Notes: a model not told the origin generated them from the letters alone. A DNA stretch of 39,415 bases from Clostridia bacterium (GCA_017513195.1 JAFXGM010000013.1:1-39415); one strand, 5' to 3'. Positions 22,420 through 28,695 are shown, counted from the first letter of the stretch. Numbers and translations: made by a program.

Positions 22420-23061
22420 ATGGAAAGAGTTATAACCGTTTATGGTTTAAATTCATCTAACAATAGAAATTTAACTTTTGTAGAACCTGATGAATGCCCT
22501 ATATGCAAAAGCCGAATTGCCGGCAAAATACTTTTTGGCATATATGAATCGGACTATGTGCGATATTCGTTAGATTTTTGTTCAGCTTGCAAAGGCGTGT
22601 TTCTTGCGACACACAATTCTTCTGGTGAAGTTATCTCTTGCGAACCAAACCGTTTTGTAGAAAAAACATTTACTGACGAACTCACCGCTTTATCACCGCA
22701 ATTTGTTAAAATCTATAACCAGGCAAGTGCTGCTGAAAGCAGTTCTTTAGACGAAATTGCCGGTATTGGCTATCGCAAAGCTCTTGAGTTCCTTATAAAA
22801 GATTTCGCAATATCGCAAAATAGCGATGATGCTGATAAAATTAAAAACATGCGCCTTTCACCATGCATAAACGAATACATTGATAATACAAAAATCAAAC
22901 AACTTGCCATTAAGTCGGCTTGGCTAGGCAACGACGAGACTCACTATGTCCGCAAGTTCGAGGACCGCGATATTAACGATATGAAAAAGTTTATCGATGC
23001 TCTTGTGTATTTCATTTCAATGGATCTTATCGTTTCGGATGCGGAATCACTCACCAGTTAA
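22420..23061 (+). CDS. DUF4145 domain protein with zinc ribbon (moron)
   Basis: 213 aa. N-terminal strands and a four-Cys zinc ribbon (CPICKS at 26-31, CSACKG at 54-59). The C-terminal half resembles DUF4145: DEIAGIGYRKALEFLIKDFA, then a MRLSPCINEYI segment, KIKQLAIKSAWLGNDETHY and FIDALVYFISMDLIV. DUF4145 often occurs beside or fused to restriction and other defence proteins; its activity is not settled. Here it stands alone on the plus strand with a perfect promoter and AAGGAG, against the direction of the lytic operon. A lysogen-expressed accessory or defence function is plausible but unproven. Confidence 0.75.
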   Translation: MERVITVYGLNSSNNRNLTFVEPDECPICKSRIAGKILFGIYESDYVRYSLDFCSACKGVFLATHNSSGEVISCEPNRFVEKTFTDELTALSPQFVKIYNQASAAESSSLDEIAGIGYRKALEFLIKDFAISQNSDDADKIKNMRLSPCINEYIDNTKIKQLAIKSAWLGNDETHYVRKFEDRDINDMKKFIDALVYFISMDLIVSDAESLTS

Positions 23062-23193
23062 ACTGTCTTTTTCGCAAATCAAATTACCTTCAAAATCCCA
23101 ATATTGTGTTACCTCTCTTACAGGGTCAGCATCCGTGCCTTTGCCGCGGGTGCTTTTTGTTTGTATAACTTGTATAACCTTTGCCGAGTTCAC
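23047..23193 (-). CDS. 48-aa conserved prophage hypothetical
   Basis: Start at a GTG (23193) following GGAAGGTGAG. The product begins NSAKVIQVIQTKSTRGKGTD and continues ADPVREVTQYWDFEGNLICE. Small proteins with this VIQVI-(E/Q)TK-RG-GT-DP-Q-W pattern are common near the regulatory region of Firmicutes prophages; function unknown. It converges on the DUF4145 gene, sharing 15 bp at their ends. An upstream palindrome (23213-23228) probably controls it. Confidence 0.7.
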   Translation of the reverse strand: MNSAKVIQVIQTKSTRGKGTDADPVREVTQYWDFEGNLICEKDSLTGE

Positions 23194-23212
23194 GCTCTCA
23201 CCTTCCTTTTCC

Positions 23213-23228
23213 TTGCAGTTGACTGCAA
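23213..23228. promoter_or_regulatory. Palindromic operator, copy 1
   Basis: TTGCAGTTGACTGCAA: 7-bp inverted arms around TG. The flanking TTCCTTTTCC is also shared with copy 2 at 23601. It overlaps the -35 (TTGACT) of the plus-strand Cys-rich peptide promoter and lies just upstream of the minus-strand 48-aa gene. Confidence 0.75.
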
Positions 23229-23247
23229 GATTGCTTTTTGTTATAAT
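23219..23247 (+). promoter_or_regulatory. Promoter of Cys-rich peptide gene
   Basis: TTGACT (23219-23224), 17-bp spacer, TATAAT (23242-23247). The -35 lies inside a palindromic operator, so it is probably repressible. Confidence 0.8.
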
Positions 23248-23268
23248 CACCTTAAAGGTGGTGATTAT

Positions 23269-23400
23269 ATGCAGGTTGTTTGTCCACTATCTATGGCCAG
23301 TGGTAAACCCTTAAACTGCCATCCCAGTTGTAAACTCTGTGCTGGAAATGGCAAATGCTTATTGGCAGAATACTTAAAAAAGAAACAAGAAACTAAATAA
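23269..23400 (+). CDS. 43-aa cysteine-rich peptide
   Basis: ATG at 23269 with AAAGGTGGTGA upstream. The peptide begins QVVCPLSMASGKPLNCHPSC and continues KLCAGNGKCLLAEYLKKK: five Cys in a compact core and a basic tail, suggesting a metal-binding mini-protein. It has its own palindrome-covered promoter. Its end overlaps the converging 56-aa gene by 8 bp. Function unknown. Confidence 0.65.
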   Translation: MQVVCPLSMASGKPLNCHPSCKLCAGNGKCLLAEYLKKKQETK

Positions 23401-23563
23401 CACTATCCTCTAAAAGTGCCTTTACACATTCAAGCGTCGTTACCGCTTCGCGATGTGTAAGGGTTTTCTTTTTAAGCGTCGCTAATATTTCTTTAGCGAT
23501 TTCTATCTTGGTGTCATATTCATCTAATGCATTAACCATTAAAAATTCATTTAATGCATTCAT
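23393..23563 (-). CDS. 56-aa hypothetical early protein
   Basis: ATG at 23563 with AAAGGATGTG upstream. It begins NALNEFLMVNALDEYDTKIE and continues IAKEILATLKKKTLTHREAV: two to three amphipathic helices. The leader in front of it nearly duplicates the leader of the 24206 gene. Probably a small regulatory or structural early protein; no family recognised. Confidence 0.65.
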   Translation of the reverse strand: MNALNEFLMVNALDEYDTKIEIAKEILATLKKKTLTHREAVTTLECVKALLEDSVI

Positions 23564-23600
23564 ATTTTCACATCCTTTCTATCATTTTGTTTCCTTTTCC

Positions 23601-23616
23601 TTGCAGTTGACTGCAA
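23601..23616. promoter_or_regulatory. Palindromic operator, copy 2
   Basis: Identical to the 16-bp palindrome at 23213-23228, with the same TTCCTTTTCC flank. It lies between the minus-strand 56-aa gene and the plus-strand promoter at 23645. Confidence 0.75.
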
Positions 23617-23644
23617 AATTAATTAAGCAATTTTACTACTTTCG

Positions 23645-23673
23645 TTGAAATGTTTATTTAGAATTGTTATAAT
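23645..23673 (+). promoter_or_regulatory. Promoter of tail-anchored protein gene
   Basis: TTGAAA (23645-23650), 17-bp spacer, TATAAT (23668-23673), followed by AGGGGGA before the GTG start. Confidence 0.75.
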
Positions 23674-23701
23674 ATACAAAAACAGCTTAGGGGGATGTAT
23701 A

Positions 23702-24058
23702 GTGTTAGATAAAAAAGCCGAAAAAATATTAAAACGCATAATTAAAAAGGTTGATGGCGATTTCAACAAAGCGATTGAAATTTCACACAAAGATTTTAAA
23801 AACGCTAACTTTACCAACAAATTTATTTATTCGGTATGCACTCAACTACATAAAGACGGATATCTTTCAAGTGCTTATGTAAGTCACTGTGAACGTGATT
23901 GTGTCGTTGCATATTTGAGTTATAACGGCTATTCTTATTTCGAAACAAAACACAAAGAAACTATGCTGCTTTTGCTTAAAAATGTTTGGTTGCCTATCAT
24001 AGTATCCTTGGTAACAACTTTAATAATATTTGGCATAGAAATGTTGTTAAAAAAGTAA
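23702..24058 (+). CDS. Winged-helix-like protein with C-terminal membrane anchor
   Basis: 118 aa from the GTG at 23702 (AGGGGGA upstream); the frame open from 23645 covers the promoter and is rejected. The N-terminal 85 residues are helical with an HTH-like order: KKAEKILKRIIKKVDGDFNK, FTNKFIYSVCTQLHKDGYLS, then a strand pair around VVAYLSYNGYSYF. A C-terminal membrane helix follows (about 95-116: WLPIIVSLVTTLIIFGIEML) with KK at the end. A cytoplasmic domain tethered by its tail is a form seen in superinfection-exclusion and other lysogen-expressed proteins, but no function is shown. Its own promoter makes it a moron candidate. Confidence 0.7.
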   Translation: MLDKKAEKILKRIIKKVDGDFNKAIEISHKDFKNANFTNKFIYSVCTQLHKDGYLSSAYVSHCERDCVVAYLSYNGYSYFETKHKETMLLLLKNVWLPIIVSLVTTLIIFGIEMLLKK

Positions 24059-24206
24059 TGATTAGCACTCTGCGATATTCTGCAAAATTTAAATCATATT
24101 TTTTGCAAACTTTCTTGACGATAAAGTAAATCGGCAATACACCAACCGCTAAACAAATTACAAAGCAAATAAAAAGCAGTAATAAATTACTTGTTATTTG
24201 GCTCAT
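23997..24206 (-). CDS. 69-aa two-helix membrane protein
   Basis: ATG at 24206 with AAAGGATGATAAA upstream. Two membrane helices: about 7-30 (NLLLLFICFVICLAVGVLPI) and 46-65 (VLIITFLTTFLCQILLKLL), joined by a basic loop (KKVCKKYDLNFAEYRR). It overlaps the converging tail-anchored gene by 62 bp; the overlap encodes hydrophobic helices on both strands. Early lytic gene after cro by position. Function unknown. Confidence 0.6.
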   Translation of the reverse strand: MSQITSNLLLLFICFVICLAVGVLPIYFIVKKVCKKYDLNFAEYRRVLIITFLTTFLCQILLKLLPRIL

Positions 24207-24229
24207 TTTATCATCCTTTCTATCGTTTT

Positions 24230-24249
24230 GTTTCCTTTAGGACACTTGT
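24230..24249. promoter_or_regulatory. Repressor operator copy O3
   Basis: GTTTCCTTTAGGACACTTGT, identical to O1 over 20 bp. It overlaps the stop codon of the cro-like gene and precedes the next early gene. Confidence 0.7.
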
Positions 24250-24449
24250 TTGCTAAAAAAAATAAGCATCATCTTTTCTTGAGATAGCGAAAGAATATTA
24301 ACGATTTTACAAATTTCGTCGTGCTTAAACGACGTTTCACCCTTAAAACGCGAATAAATAAGCTTTTTACTTACCCCCATTAGCTTCGCGAGTTCAGGTA
24401 TAGAAATATTTTTCCTTGCTAACTCTGCATTTAATTCACTAATGTTCAT
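24237..24449 (-). CDS. Cro-like HTH regulator
   Basis: 70 aa from the ATG at 24449 (AAAGGAG seven bases upstream); the longer frame to 24500 translates the operator and is rejected. NISELNAELARKNISIPELA followed by KLMGVSKKLIYSRFKGETSF is an XRE-type HTH, and the C-terminus (ICKIVNILSLSQEKMMLIFF) is a helix pair typical of small Cro/Xre proteins. First gene of the leftward lytic operon, directly opposite the LexA/CI-like repressor, the standard lysis-lysogeny switch layout. Confidence 0.87.
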   Translation of the reverse strand: MNISELNAELARKNISIPELAKLMGVSKKLIYSRFKGETSFKHDEICKIVNILSLSQEKMMLIFFSKQVS

Positions 24450-24470
24450 TTTGCGACTCCTTTCTCGTTT

Positions 24471-24490
24471 GTTTCCTTTAGGACACTTGT
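24471..24490. promoter_or_regulatory. Repressor operator copy O1
   Basis: GTTTCCTTTAGGACACTTGT at the start point of the leftward lytic promoter, just downstream of its -10. The core TTTCC..GGACA is an imperfect palindrome shared with O2 and O3. Confidence 0.75.
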
Positions 24491-24519
24491 ATAATAGCAT
24501 AGTGTTTTTTGTTTGTCAA
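24491..24519 (-). promoter_or_regulatory. Leftward lytic promoter of cro operon
   Basis: On the minus strand TTGACA (24519-24514), 17-bp spacer, TATTAT (24496-24491). Operators O2 and O1 flank it on either side, so repressor binding would close it. Confidence 0.85.
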
Positions 24520-24535
24520 GTCCTTTTAGGAAACT
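24519..24535. promoter_or_regulatory. Repressor operator copy O2
   Basis: AGTCCTTTTAGGAAACT, the same site in reverse orientation relative to O1. It abuts the lytic -35 and lies upstream of the repressor promoter. Confidence 0.7.
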
Positions 24536-24563
24536 TTTTTTGCTTTTTTGTAAAAAATAGTTG

Positions 24564-24591
24564 CTTTTTTGAAACTTTGTGTTATACTTAT
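24564..24591 (+). promoter_or_regulatory. Likely repressor promoter
   Basis: TTGCTT and TATACT separated by 16 bp, ending about 20 bp before the repressor ATG. It diverges from the lytic promoter across the operator region. Confidence 0.6.
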
Positions 24592-24609
24592 GGTAAAGGA
24601 TGTGTGTAG

Positions 24610-25230
24610 ATGGAAATAGGAAAGATTTTAAAACAACGCCGTTTAGAATTGAAACTTACTCTTGAAGACGTTGGCAATGCTGTTGGTGTTGGAAAAAGTA
24701 CTGTTAAAAAATGGGAAGATGGTTATATAGCTAATATGAAGCGTGACAAAATAGCTTCTTTAGCTTCTGTGCTACAAATCAGTCCTTCTGTAATAATGGG
24801 TTGGAATGACGAAAACGGCACATTTGTAAATAATATCATACCTATGCCTCAATTCAATACCGTGCCGCTTTTAGGAACCATCGCTTGTGGTGAGCCTATA
24901 CTTGCTGACGAAAATTTGGAAGGTGAGGTTAGCATCCCCGACGATATAAAGGCCGACTTTGCTCTACGATGCAGCGGCGACAGTATGATAGACGCACGTA
25001 TATTAGATGGTGATATTGTTTACATCCGCCAACAGCCAACAGTAAATAACGGCGAGATTGCCGCTGTGCTTATCGGTGACGAGGCAACGCTTAAAAAAGT
25101 GTTTATATCAGAAGGCACTATTACTTTGCTTGCCTGCAACTCAAACTATCAACCGTTTGTATACTCAGGCGAAAAACTAAACGAAATAAGAATACTCGGC
25201 AAGGCCGTAGGCTTTACGAGCCGGATATAA
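24610..25230 (+). CDS. LexA/CI-like phage repressor (S24)
   Basis: 206 aa. HTH_XRE domain at about 3-62 (ILKQRRLELKLTLEDVGNAV, GVGKSTVKKWEDG). Then the autocleavage domain: cleavage site IACGEP (Cys93-Gly94 in place of Ala-Gly), catalytic GDSM with Ser125, and Lys162 in EATLKKV. The full set of catalytic residues implies RecA-stimulated self-cleavage and therefore SOS-inducible prophage excision (family knowledge). AAAGGATG precedes the ATG. Divergent from the cro-like gene, with three operator copies around the switch. Confidence 0.93.
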   Translation: MEIGKILKQRRLELKLTLEDVGNAVGVGKSTVKKWEDGYIANMKRDKIASLASVLQISPSVIMGWNDENGTFVNNIIPMPQFNTVPLLGTIACGEPILADENLEGEVSIPDDIKADFALRCSGDSMIDARILDGDIVYIRQQPTVNNGEIAAVLIGDEATLKKVFISEGTITLLACNSNYQPFVYSGEKLNEIRILGKAVGFTSRI

Positions 25231-25241
25231 GGAATTTTAAT

Positions 25242-25823
25242 ATGATAAATAATGATTTTCACACTATAACAAAAGTGGTTGGTGTGACTTATGAAAATGA
25301 AAGTGGCGTAGCAATTCAATCAATACTTCCAAATCTAAAGCACGGCGAAAATTTATTTTTTATAAGAGATTATCACAATCAATATGATGAAAATGCTATT
25401 AAGGTTTATTCCAAATCGGGACATATAGGTCATCTTAGTAAAGAACTCGCCGCCGAGATTGCGCCTTTTCTTTCAGAATATGACGATTATGACCTTGAGG
25501 GTAGGGTTATAGAAATCACGGGCGGTGATGGCAAAAGTAGCGGTTGCAATATTGAAATTTGGGTTGAAAATAAAAACATATCATCTTTTGAGGATATAAA
25601 TTCAAATTCTACCGCACCGCGAGAAATTCCCACACAAAACACAGAGACTAATACTGAATTGATTGCGCAAAGCATTGTATTTGTGATTGTAGCCATCTTT
25701 GTAGGAATTTTATGCTTTGGCTTGCTTGGTAAGATTTGGTGGTTCTTTTATGTTTTTGGCGTTGGAGCTTTTGCCTTCGCTACGTATATGTTAAATTTAA
25801 TAATTAAAATATCAAAAAAATAA
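25242..25823 (+). CDS. HIRAN domain fused to two membrane helices
   Basis: 193 aa. Residues about 8-110 are a HIRAN domain: ITKVVGVTYENESG, ENLFFIRDYHNQYDENAIKV and SGHIGHLSKELAAEIAPFL, the pattern that in HLTF-type proteins binds DNA ends (family knowledge). A Thr/Asn-rich linker follows (about 110-140), then two membrane helices (about 143-163 and 165-188) with a KISKK end. It starts 11 bp after the repressor with AAGGAA, so it is probably made in the lysogen from the same message. Membrane tethering of a DNA-end-binding domain is unusual and suggests action on incoming or damaged DNA at the membrane; this is inference. Confidence 0.82.
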   Translation: MINNDFHTITKVVGVTYENESGVAIQSILPNLKHGENLFFIRDYHNQYDENAIKVYSKSGHIGHLSKELAAEIAPFLSEYDDYDLEGRVIEITGGDGKSSGCNIEIWVENKNISSFEDINSNSTAPREIPTQNTETNTELIAQSIVFVIVAIFVGILCFGLLGKIWWFFYVFGVGAFAFATYMLNLIIKISKK

Positions 25824-25832
25824 AACAAAAAA

Positions 25833-25862
25833 TCCCTTACCCTGCGGGAACAGGATAAGGGA
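25833..25862 (-). terminator. Hairpin after HIRAN gene, stronger on minus strand
   Basis: TCCCTTA.CCTG pairs with CAGG.TAAGGGA. On the minus strand it is followed by TTTTTTGTTTTA and would stop antisense reading into the lysogeny genes; on the plus strand the T run is missing. Confidence 0.6.
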
Positions 25863-25878
25863 AATGTCGGGCAGAGCC

Positions 25879-25918
25879 GACTGCAAATGATTGGAACCCA
25901 CTTGCAGTCTTATATTAT
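25879..25918 (+). promoter_or_regulatory. Integrase promoter region with inverted half-sites
   Basis: TTGGAA (25891-25896), 16-bp spacer, TATTAT (25913-25918). It is overlapped by inverted half-sites GACTGCAA (25879-25886) and TTGCAGTC (25902-25909), the same half-site words as in the palindromes at 23.2 and 23.6 kb, in outward order. Confidence 0.5.
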
Positions 25919-25977
25919 CATATCTGTCCGCAAATTTCAAGCCGTTTTTACGGTAGAAAGAAAGGACAGATATTTTT

Positions 25978-26997
25978 ATGGCAAAGGCTAAAAAACTACC
26001 TTCGGGCAATTGGCGCGTGCAAGCAAGCATTACTGTAGACGGTGTTTCTTATAGACAATCTTTCACGGCAGACACAAAAGGCATGGCAGAGCTGCAGGCA
26101 AAAAAATGGCAGGTAGAAATCAGAGAAAAACAAAGCGTTTGTAACATAACATTAAAACAAGCCTTTGATAGATACATTGCCGCTAAAGAAAACACTTTAT
26201 CACCGGCAACTGTAAGAGAGTATACTCGTACCGCAAACACTAAACTTTCATCTATAATGAATATTAAAGTATCGCAATTAACGCGTGAAAAAATACAGGT
26301 GGCAATTAACCTCGAGGCTGCTACGCTATCACCAAAATCAGTAAGGAACATACACGGCCTATTATCTGCCGTTTTAAAAATGTTTTGTCCCGACTTAATA
26401 CTCAACACCCATTTGCCAGAAAAACAGGATTTTGAGCCAAATATTCCAACTGAAAATAGCATAAAAAAGCTGCTTGCGGATATAAAAGGAACCGACCTTG
26501 AAAAAGCTGTATGTCTTGCCGCTTTTGGTCCGATGCGCCGCGGTGAGATTTGTGCTTTAGAATCAACCGACATAAGTGATTGCACTGTTAAGGTTTCAAA
26601 ATCGGTTGTTATGAATAAAAATAAACAGTGGATAACAAAATCCCCCAAAACCAAAACCGGTAATCGCGAAATTGAATATCCACAGTTTGTAATAGATCTA
26701 TTTAAAGATTGTGCCGGCAAACTAATTCAATATAATCCTAATTCGTTATATAACGCTTTCAGTAAAGCTCTAAAGCGGAATCATATACCACACTTTAGAT
26801 TTCACGACCTAAGGCATTATGGCGCATCGATTCTGCACGCGCTCGGTTACCCCGATAAATATATTATGGCACGAGGCGGTTGGAAATCCACCAATGTTTT
26901 AAACCGAGTGTATAAACACGCCTTAAAAGAGCAGCAAAAAGATTTTGATGCTGTGGCAATAAAACACTTTGAAACAAGTTTCTTTAAATCCATGTGA
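25978..26997 (+). CDS. int: Tyrosine recombinase (phage integrase)
   Basis: 339 aa. N-terminal arm-binding strands (LPSGNWRVQASITVDGVSYR), SAM-like core-binding domain (about 58-140), catalytic domain with Arg187 in GPMRRGE, Lys in KTKTGNRE, His276 and Arg279 in HDLRHYG, Trp302 in GGWKS and nucleophile Tyr312 in RVYKH. All catalytic residues are present, so it should be active. GAAAGGA precedes the ATG. It points at the 3' end of a tRNA-Leu gene 130 bp away, the usual geometry of tRNA-targeting integrases, with repeated arm-type sites between. Confidence 0.94.
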   Translation: MAKAKKLPSGNWRVQASITVDGVSYRQSFTADTKGMAELQAKKWQVEIREKQSVCNITLKQAFDRYIAAKENTLSPATVREYTRTANTKLSSIMNIKVSQLTREKIQVAINLEAATLSPKSVRNIHGLLSAVLKMFCPDLILNTHLPEKQDFEPNIPTENSIKKLLADIKGTDLEKAVCLAAFGPMRRGEICALESTDISDCTVKVSKSVVMNKNKQWITKSPKTKTGNREIEYPQFVIDLFKDCAGKLIQYNPNSLYNAFSKALKRNHIPHFRFHDLRHYGASILHALGYPDKYIMARGGWKSTNVLNRVYKHALKEQQKDFDAVAIKHFETSFFKSM

Positions 26998-27039
26998 ATT
27001 TTCGTGTGAAATTTTATGTATAAATGTGTGAATTTTCGT
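26993..27039 (+). repeat. Direct repeats downstream of int (arm-type sites)
   Basis: TGTGAATTTTCGT at 26993-27005 and 27027-27039, 34 bp apart, with a related GTGTGAAATTTTA between. Repeats of this kind flanking the crossover site are usual integrase arm-binding sites. Confidence 0.6.
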
Positions 27040-27094
27040 ATAAGATTTTAGATTTTTAGAATTATAGAAAATCGCGCAAAGCCGCACAAATAAA

Positions 27095-27122
27095 GGAAAA
27101 GCCGCTTAAAAAGCGGCTTTCC
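27095..27122. terminator. Bidirectional terminator between int and tRNA-Leu
   Basis: AAAGCCGCTT (27098-27107) and AAGCGGCTTT (27111-27120) with an AAA loop. T-rich sequence follows on the minus strand, so it ends the tRNA transcript, and it can also stop transcription leaving int. Confidence 0.75.
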
Positions 27123-27126
27123 TCTT

Positions 27127-27210
27127 TGGTGCGGGTGACAGGACTTGAACCTGCACATCGGTGACACTAGCTCCTAAGGCTAGCGCGTCTGCCAATTCCG
27201 CCACACCCGC
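27127..27210 (-). tRNA. tRNA-Leu (anticodon TAG), prophage attachment site
   Basis: Cloverleaf on the minus strand: acceptor GCGGGTG/CACCCGC, anticodon loop CTTAGGA between CTAGC and GCTAG, a long class II variable arm, T arm with GTTCAAGTC, discriminator A and encoded CCA. The 3' end faces the prophage integrase, so the right attachment junction overlaps this end. The phage evidently restores a complete gene. Confidence 0.95.
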
Positions 27211-27264
27211 ATATTTAAAGTAATAAGTAATAGTGAACAGTGAATAAGTAAACTGACTTTGTAT

Positions 27265-27293
27265 ATTCTACTTTATAAAATTTAAAAAGTCAA
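27265..27293 (-). promoter_or_regulatory. Promoter of tRNA-Leu
   Basis: On the minus strand TTGACT (27293-27288), 17-bp spacer, TAGAAT (27270-27265). The -35 lies within the 3' arm of the terminator of the upstream phosphatase gene. Confidence 0.75.
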
Positions 27294-27319
27294 GGGGTTT
27301 TTGATAATCCCCTTGACTT
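27283..27319 (-). terminator. Terminator of phosphatase gene
   Basis: AAGTCAAGGGG and CCCCTTGACTT form a perfect 11-bp stem with an 11-base loop; TTTAAATTTT follows on the minus strand. Confidence 0.85.
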
Positions 27320-27324
27320 AATTT

Positions 27325-28629
27325 TTATTCAAGCATTATGCTCTTGAAGCTATCGATTTGTGATTGCTTTACACCAATGTAATTTAAAAGCCAGTGTTCA
27401 ATAGACTCTTGCAATGTTGTGCAATCATTTTCCGCACCATATGCCATCATAGTTTTGTAAAGTCTACCCCAAGCAACTGTGTTGCTACTGTCCTCTTGCA
27501 TTACGTCATCACCTTCGCCAAAGGTGCCGCCAAGGCCTTTACCACGCCAACGCTTGCCGCTTTCCGAAAATGAAGTAAGCTCAAAATCGCGGGTTAAATC
27601 TTCATAAGACACACCCAAAAGTCCGTTTACTATAAATGCAAAAGTACCGGTGCGGTCTGCGCCCGCATTACAGTGTGCATAGAAAGGATAGTTACTTTCG
27701 TCAGACAAAAGCTCAAATACCCTCTTATAGCTTTTCTTAAATACTTCGGGTTTAATCTTCATTACGTTGTCATACTGACCGGGAGACTCAATAAACTCAT
27801 AGTTCATACCTGTACCTGGTGTTTGGAACTTTTGGTCAGCATAACGTAAATCAAGCTCTGTTTTAAGACCTAACTGTTTTATAGTAGCAATACCCTCTGC
27901 GCTGATGCTTTCAAGCTTTCTACCACGATAAAGCATTCCGTATTTAACGGTTTTGCCGCCTTCTGCTTTCCAGCCGCCCATATCGCGCACGTTGCCAACC
28001 TTATCAATACTAATCCAACGCACAGGCGCATCGTTTACCTTAATAGTACCATTACCCAAAACATCAGAATTAATTGTACCCGTAACCTTATAATAATAGG
28101 TTTTACCGGGAATAAAAATTGTGTTTTTTATATCATTAAATTTTGTCTTGACGGTAAAGCTGTTACTAAAATCTGCTTTTTCAGAGAAATGCACCGTATA
28201 CTCTGAACTACCGTCAAAATACCAATCAAGGAATACTTTTTGATAATCATATTTCATTCCACTATACGTACTTAACCAATAGTATTGATTTCTGGCATCA
28301 GTAGCGTCAAGATAACCACGAACTATGTCATCACACAAATCTACTTCCACAACCTGATTTTTATACTTTTCAGCACCAACAGGACCGCTTGGTGTGTTAG
28401 AAGATGTTGGCGCACTGCTGCTTTCGTCAGGCTTTTCAGTGCTTGAATTATTTTCAGAGGTTGTTGCGTCCTCGCTTGACTCGGTAGTTGTGTCCTCGGT
28501 TTTATCAATGATAACCTGTTCTACAACAACGTCGGTTGACTCGCTTGAAGAATTGTCAGGATTACCAGAGCACGAACAAAGACAAAATACCATAGAAATT
28601 GCTAATATAAACGCAAATGTTTTTTTCAT
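27325..28629 (-). CDS. Secreted lipoprotein tyrosine phosphatase
   Basis: 434 aa. Signal peptide with lipobox LCSC (lipid Cys20), then a Ser/Thr/Glu-rich spacer (21-85), a beta-rich Fn3-like domain (about 95-200), and a Y_phosphatase3-type catalytic domain (about 205-434) with NVRDMGGW (213-220), LGLKTELDLR, and the P-loop HCNAGADRTG (Cys320, Arg326). It should hydrolyse phosphotyrosine or another phosphoester outside the membrane. Proteins of this class in pathogens act on host phosphates, but an environmental or cell-envelope substrate is equally possible here. Own promoter and terminator; a host gene, not prophage, by position beyond the tRNA. Confidence 0.87.
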   Translation of the reverse strand: MKKTFAFILAISMVFCLCSCSGNPDNSSSESTDVVVEQVIIDKTEDTTTESSEDATTSENNSSTEKPDESSSAPTSSNTPSGPVGAEKYKNQVVEVDLCDDIVRGYLDATDARNQYYWLSTYSGMKYDYQKVFLDWYFDGSSEYTVHFSEKADFSNSFTVKTKFNDIKNTIFIPGKTYYYKVTGTINSDVLGNGTIKVNDAPVRWISIDKVGNVRDMGGWKAEGGKTVKYGMLYRGRKLESISAEGIATIKQLGLKTELDLRYADQKFQTPGTGMNYEFIESPGQYDNVMKIKPEVFKKSYKRVFELLSDESNYPFYAHCNAGADRTGTFAFIVNGLLGVSYEDLTRDFELTSFSESGKRWRGKGLGGTFGEGDDVMQEDSSNTVAWGRLYKTMMAYGAENDCTTLQESIEHWLLNYIGVKQSQIDSFKSIMLE

Positions 28630-28666
28630 AATATTTTATTACTCCTTAAAAATTTGTTCTAAAAAT

Positions 28667-28695
28667 ATTTTACCATCTACATATAAAATTGTCAA
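28667..28695 (-). promoter_or_regulatory. Promoter of phosphatase gene
   Basis: On the minus strand TTGACA (28695-28690), 17-bp spacer, TAAAAT (28672-28667), with an AT-rich UP-like stretch upstream and AAGGAG before the ATG. Confidence 0.8.

Noticed and set aside
24058-24120. CIRCE-like word GATTAGCACTCTGCG near 24060
   Set aside because: Only one half-site is present, at the 3' end of a small phage gene, with no GAGTGCTAA partner and no chaperone gene nearby.
26049-26720. 223-codon minus-strand frame opposite the integrase
   Set aside because: Shadow of a well-supported tyrosine recombinase; no ribosome site and no recognisable domain.
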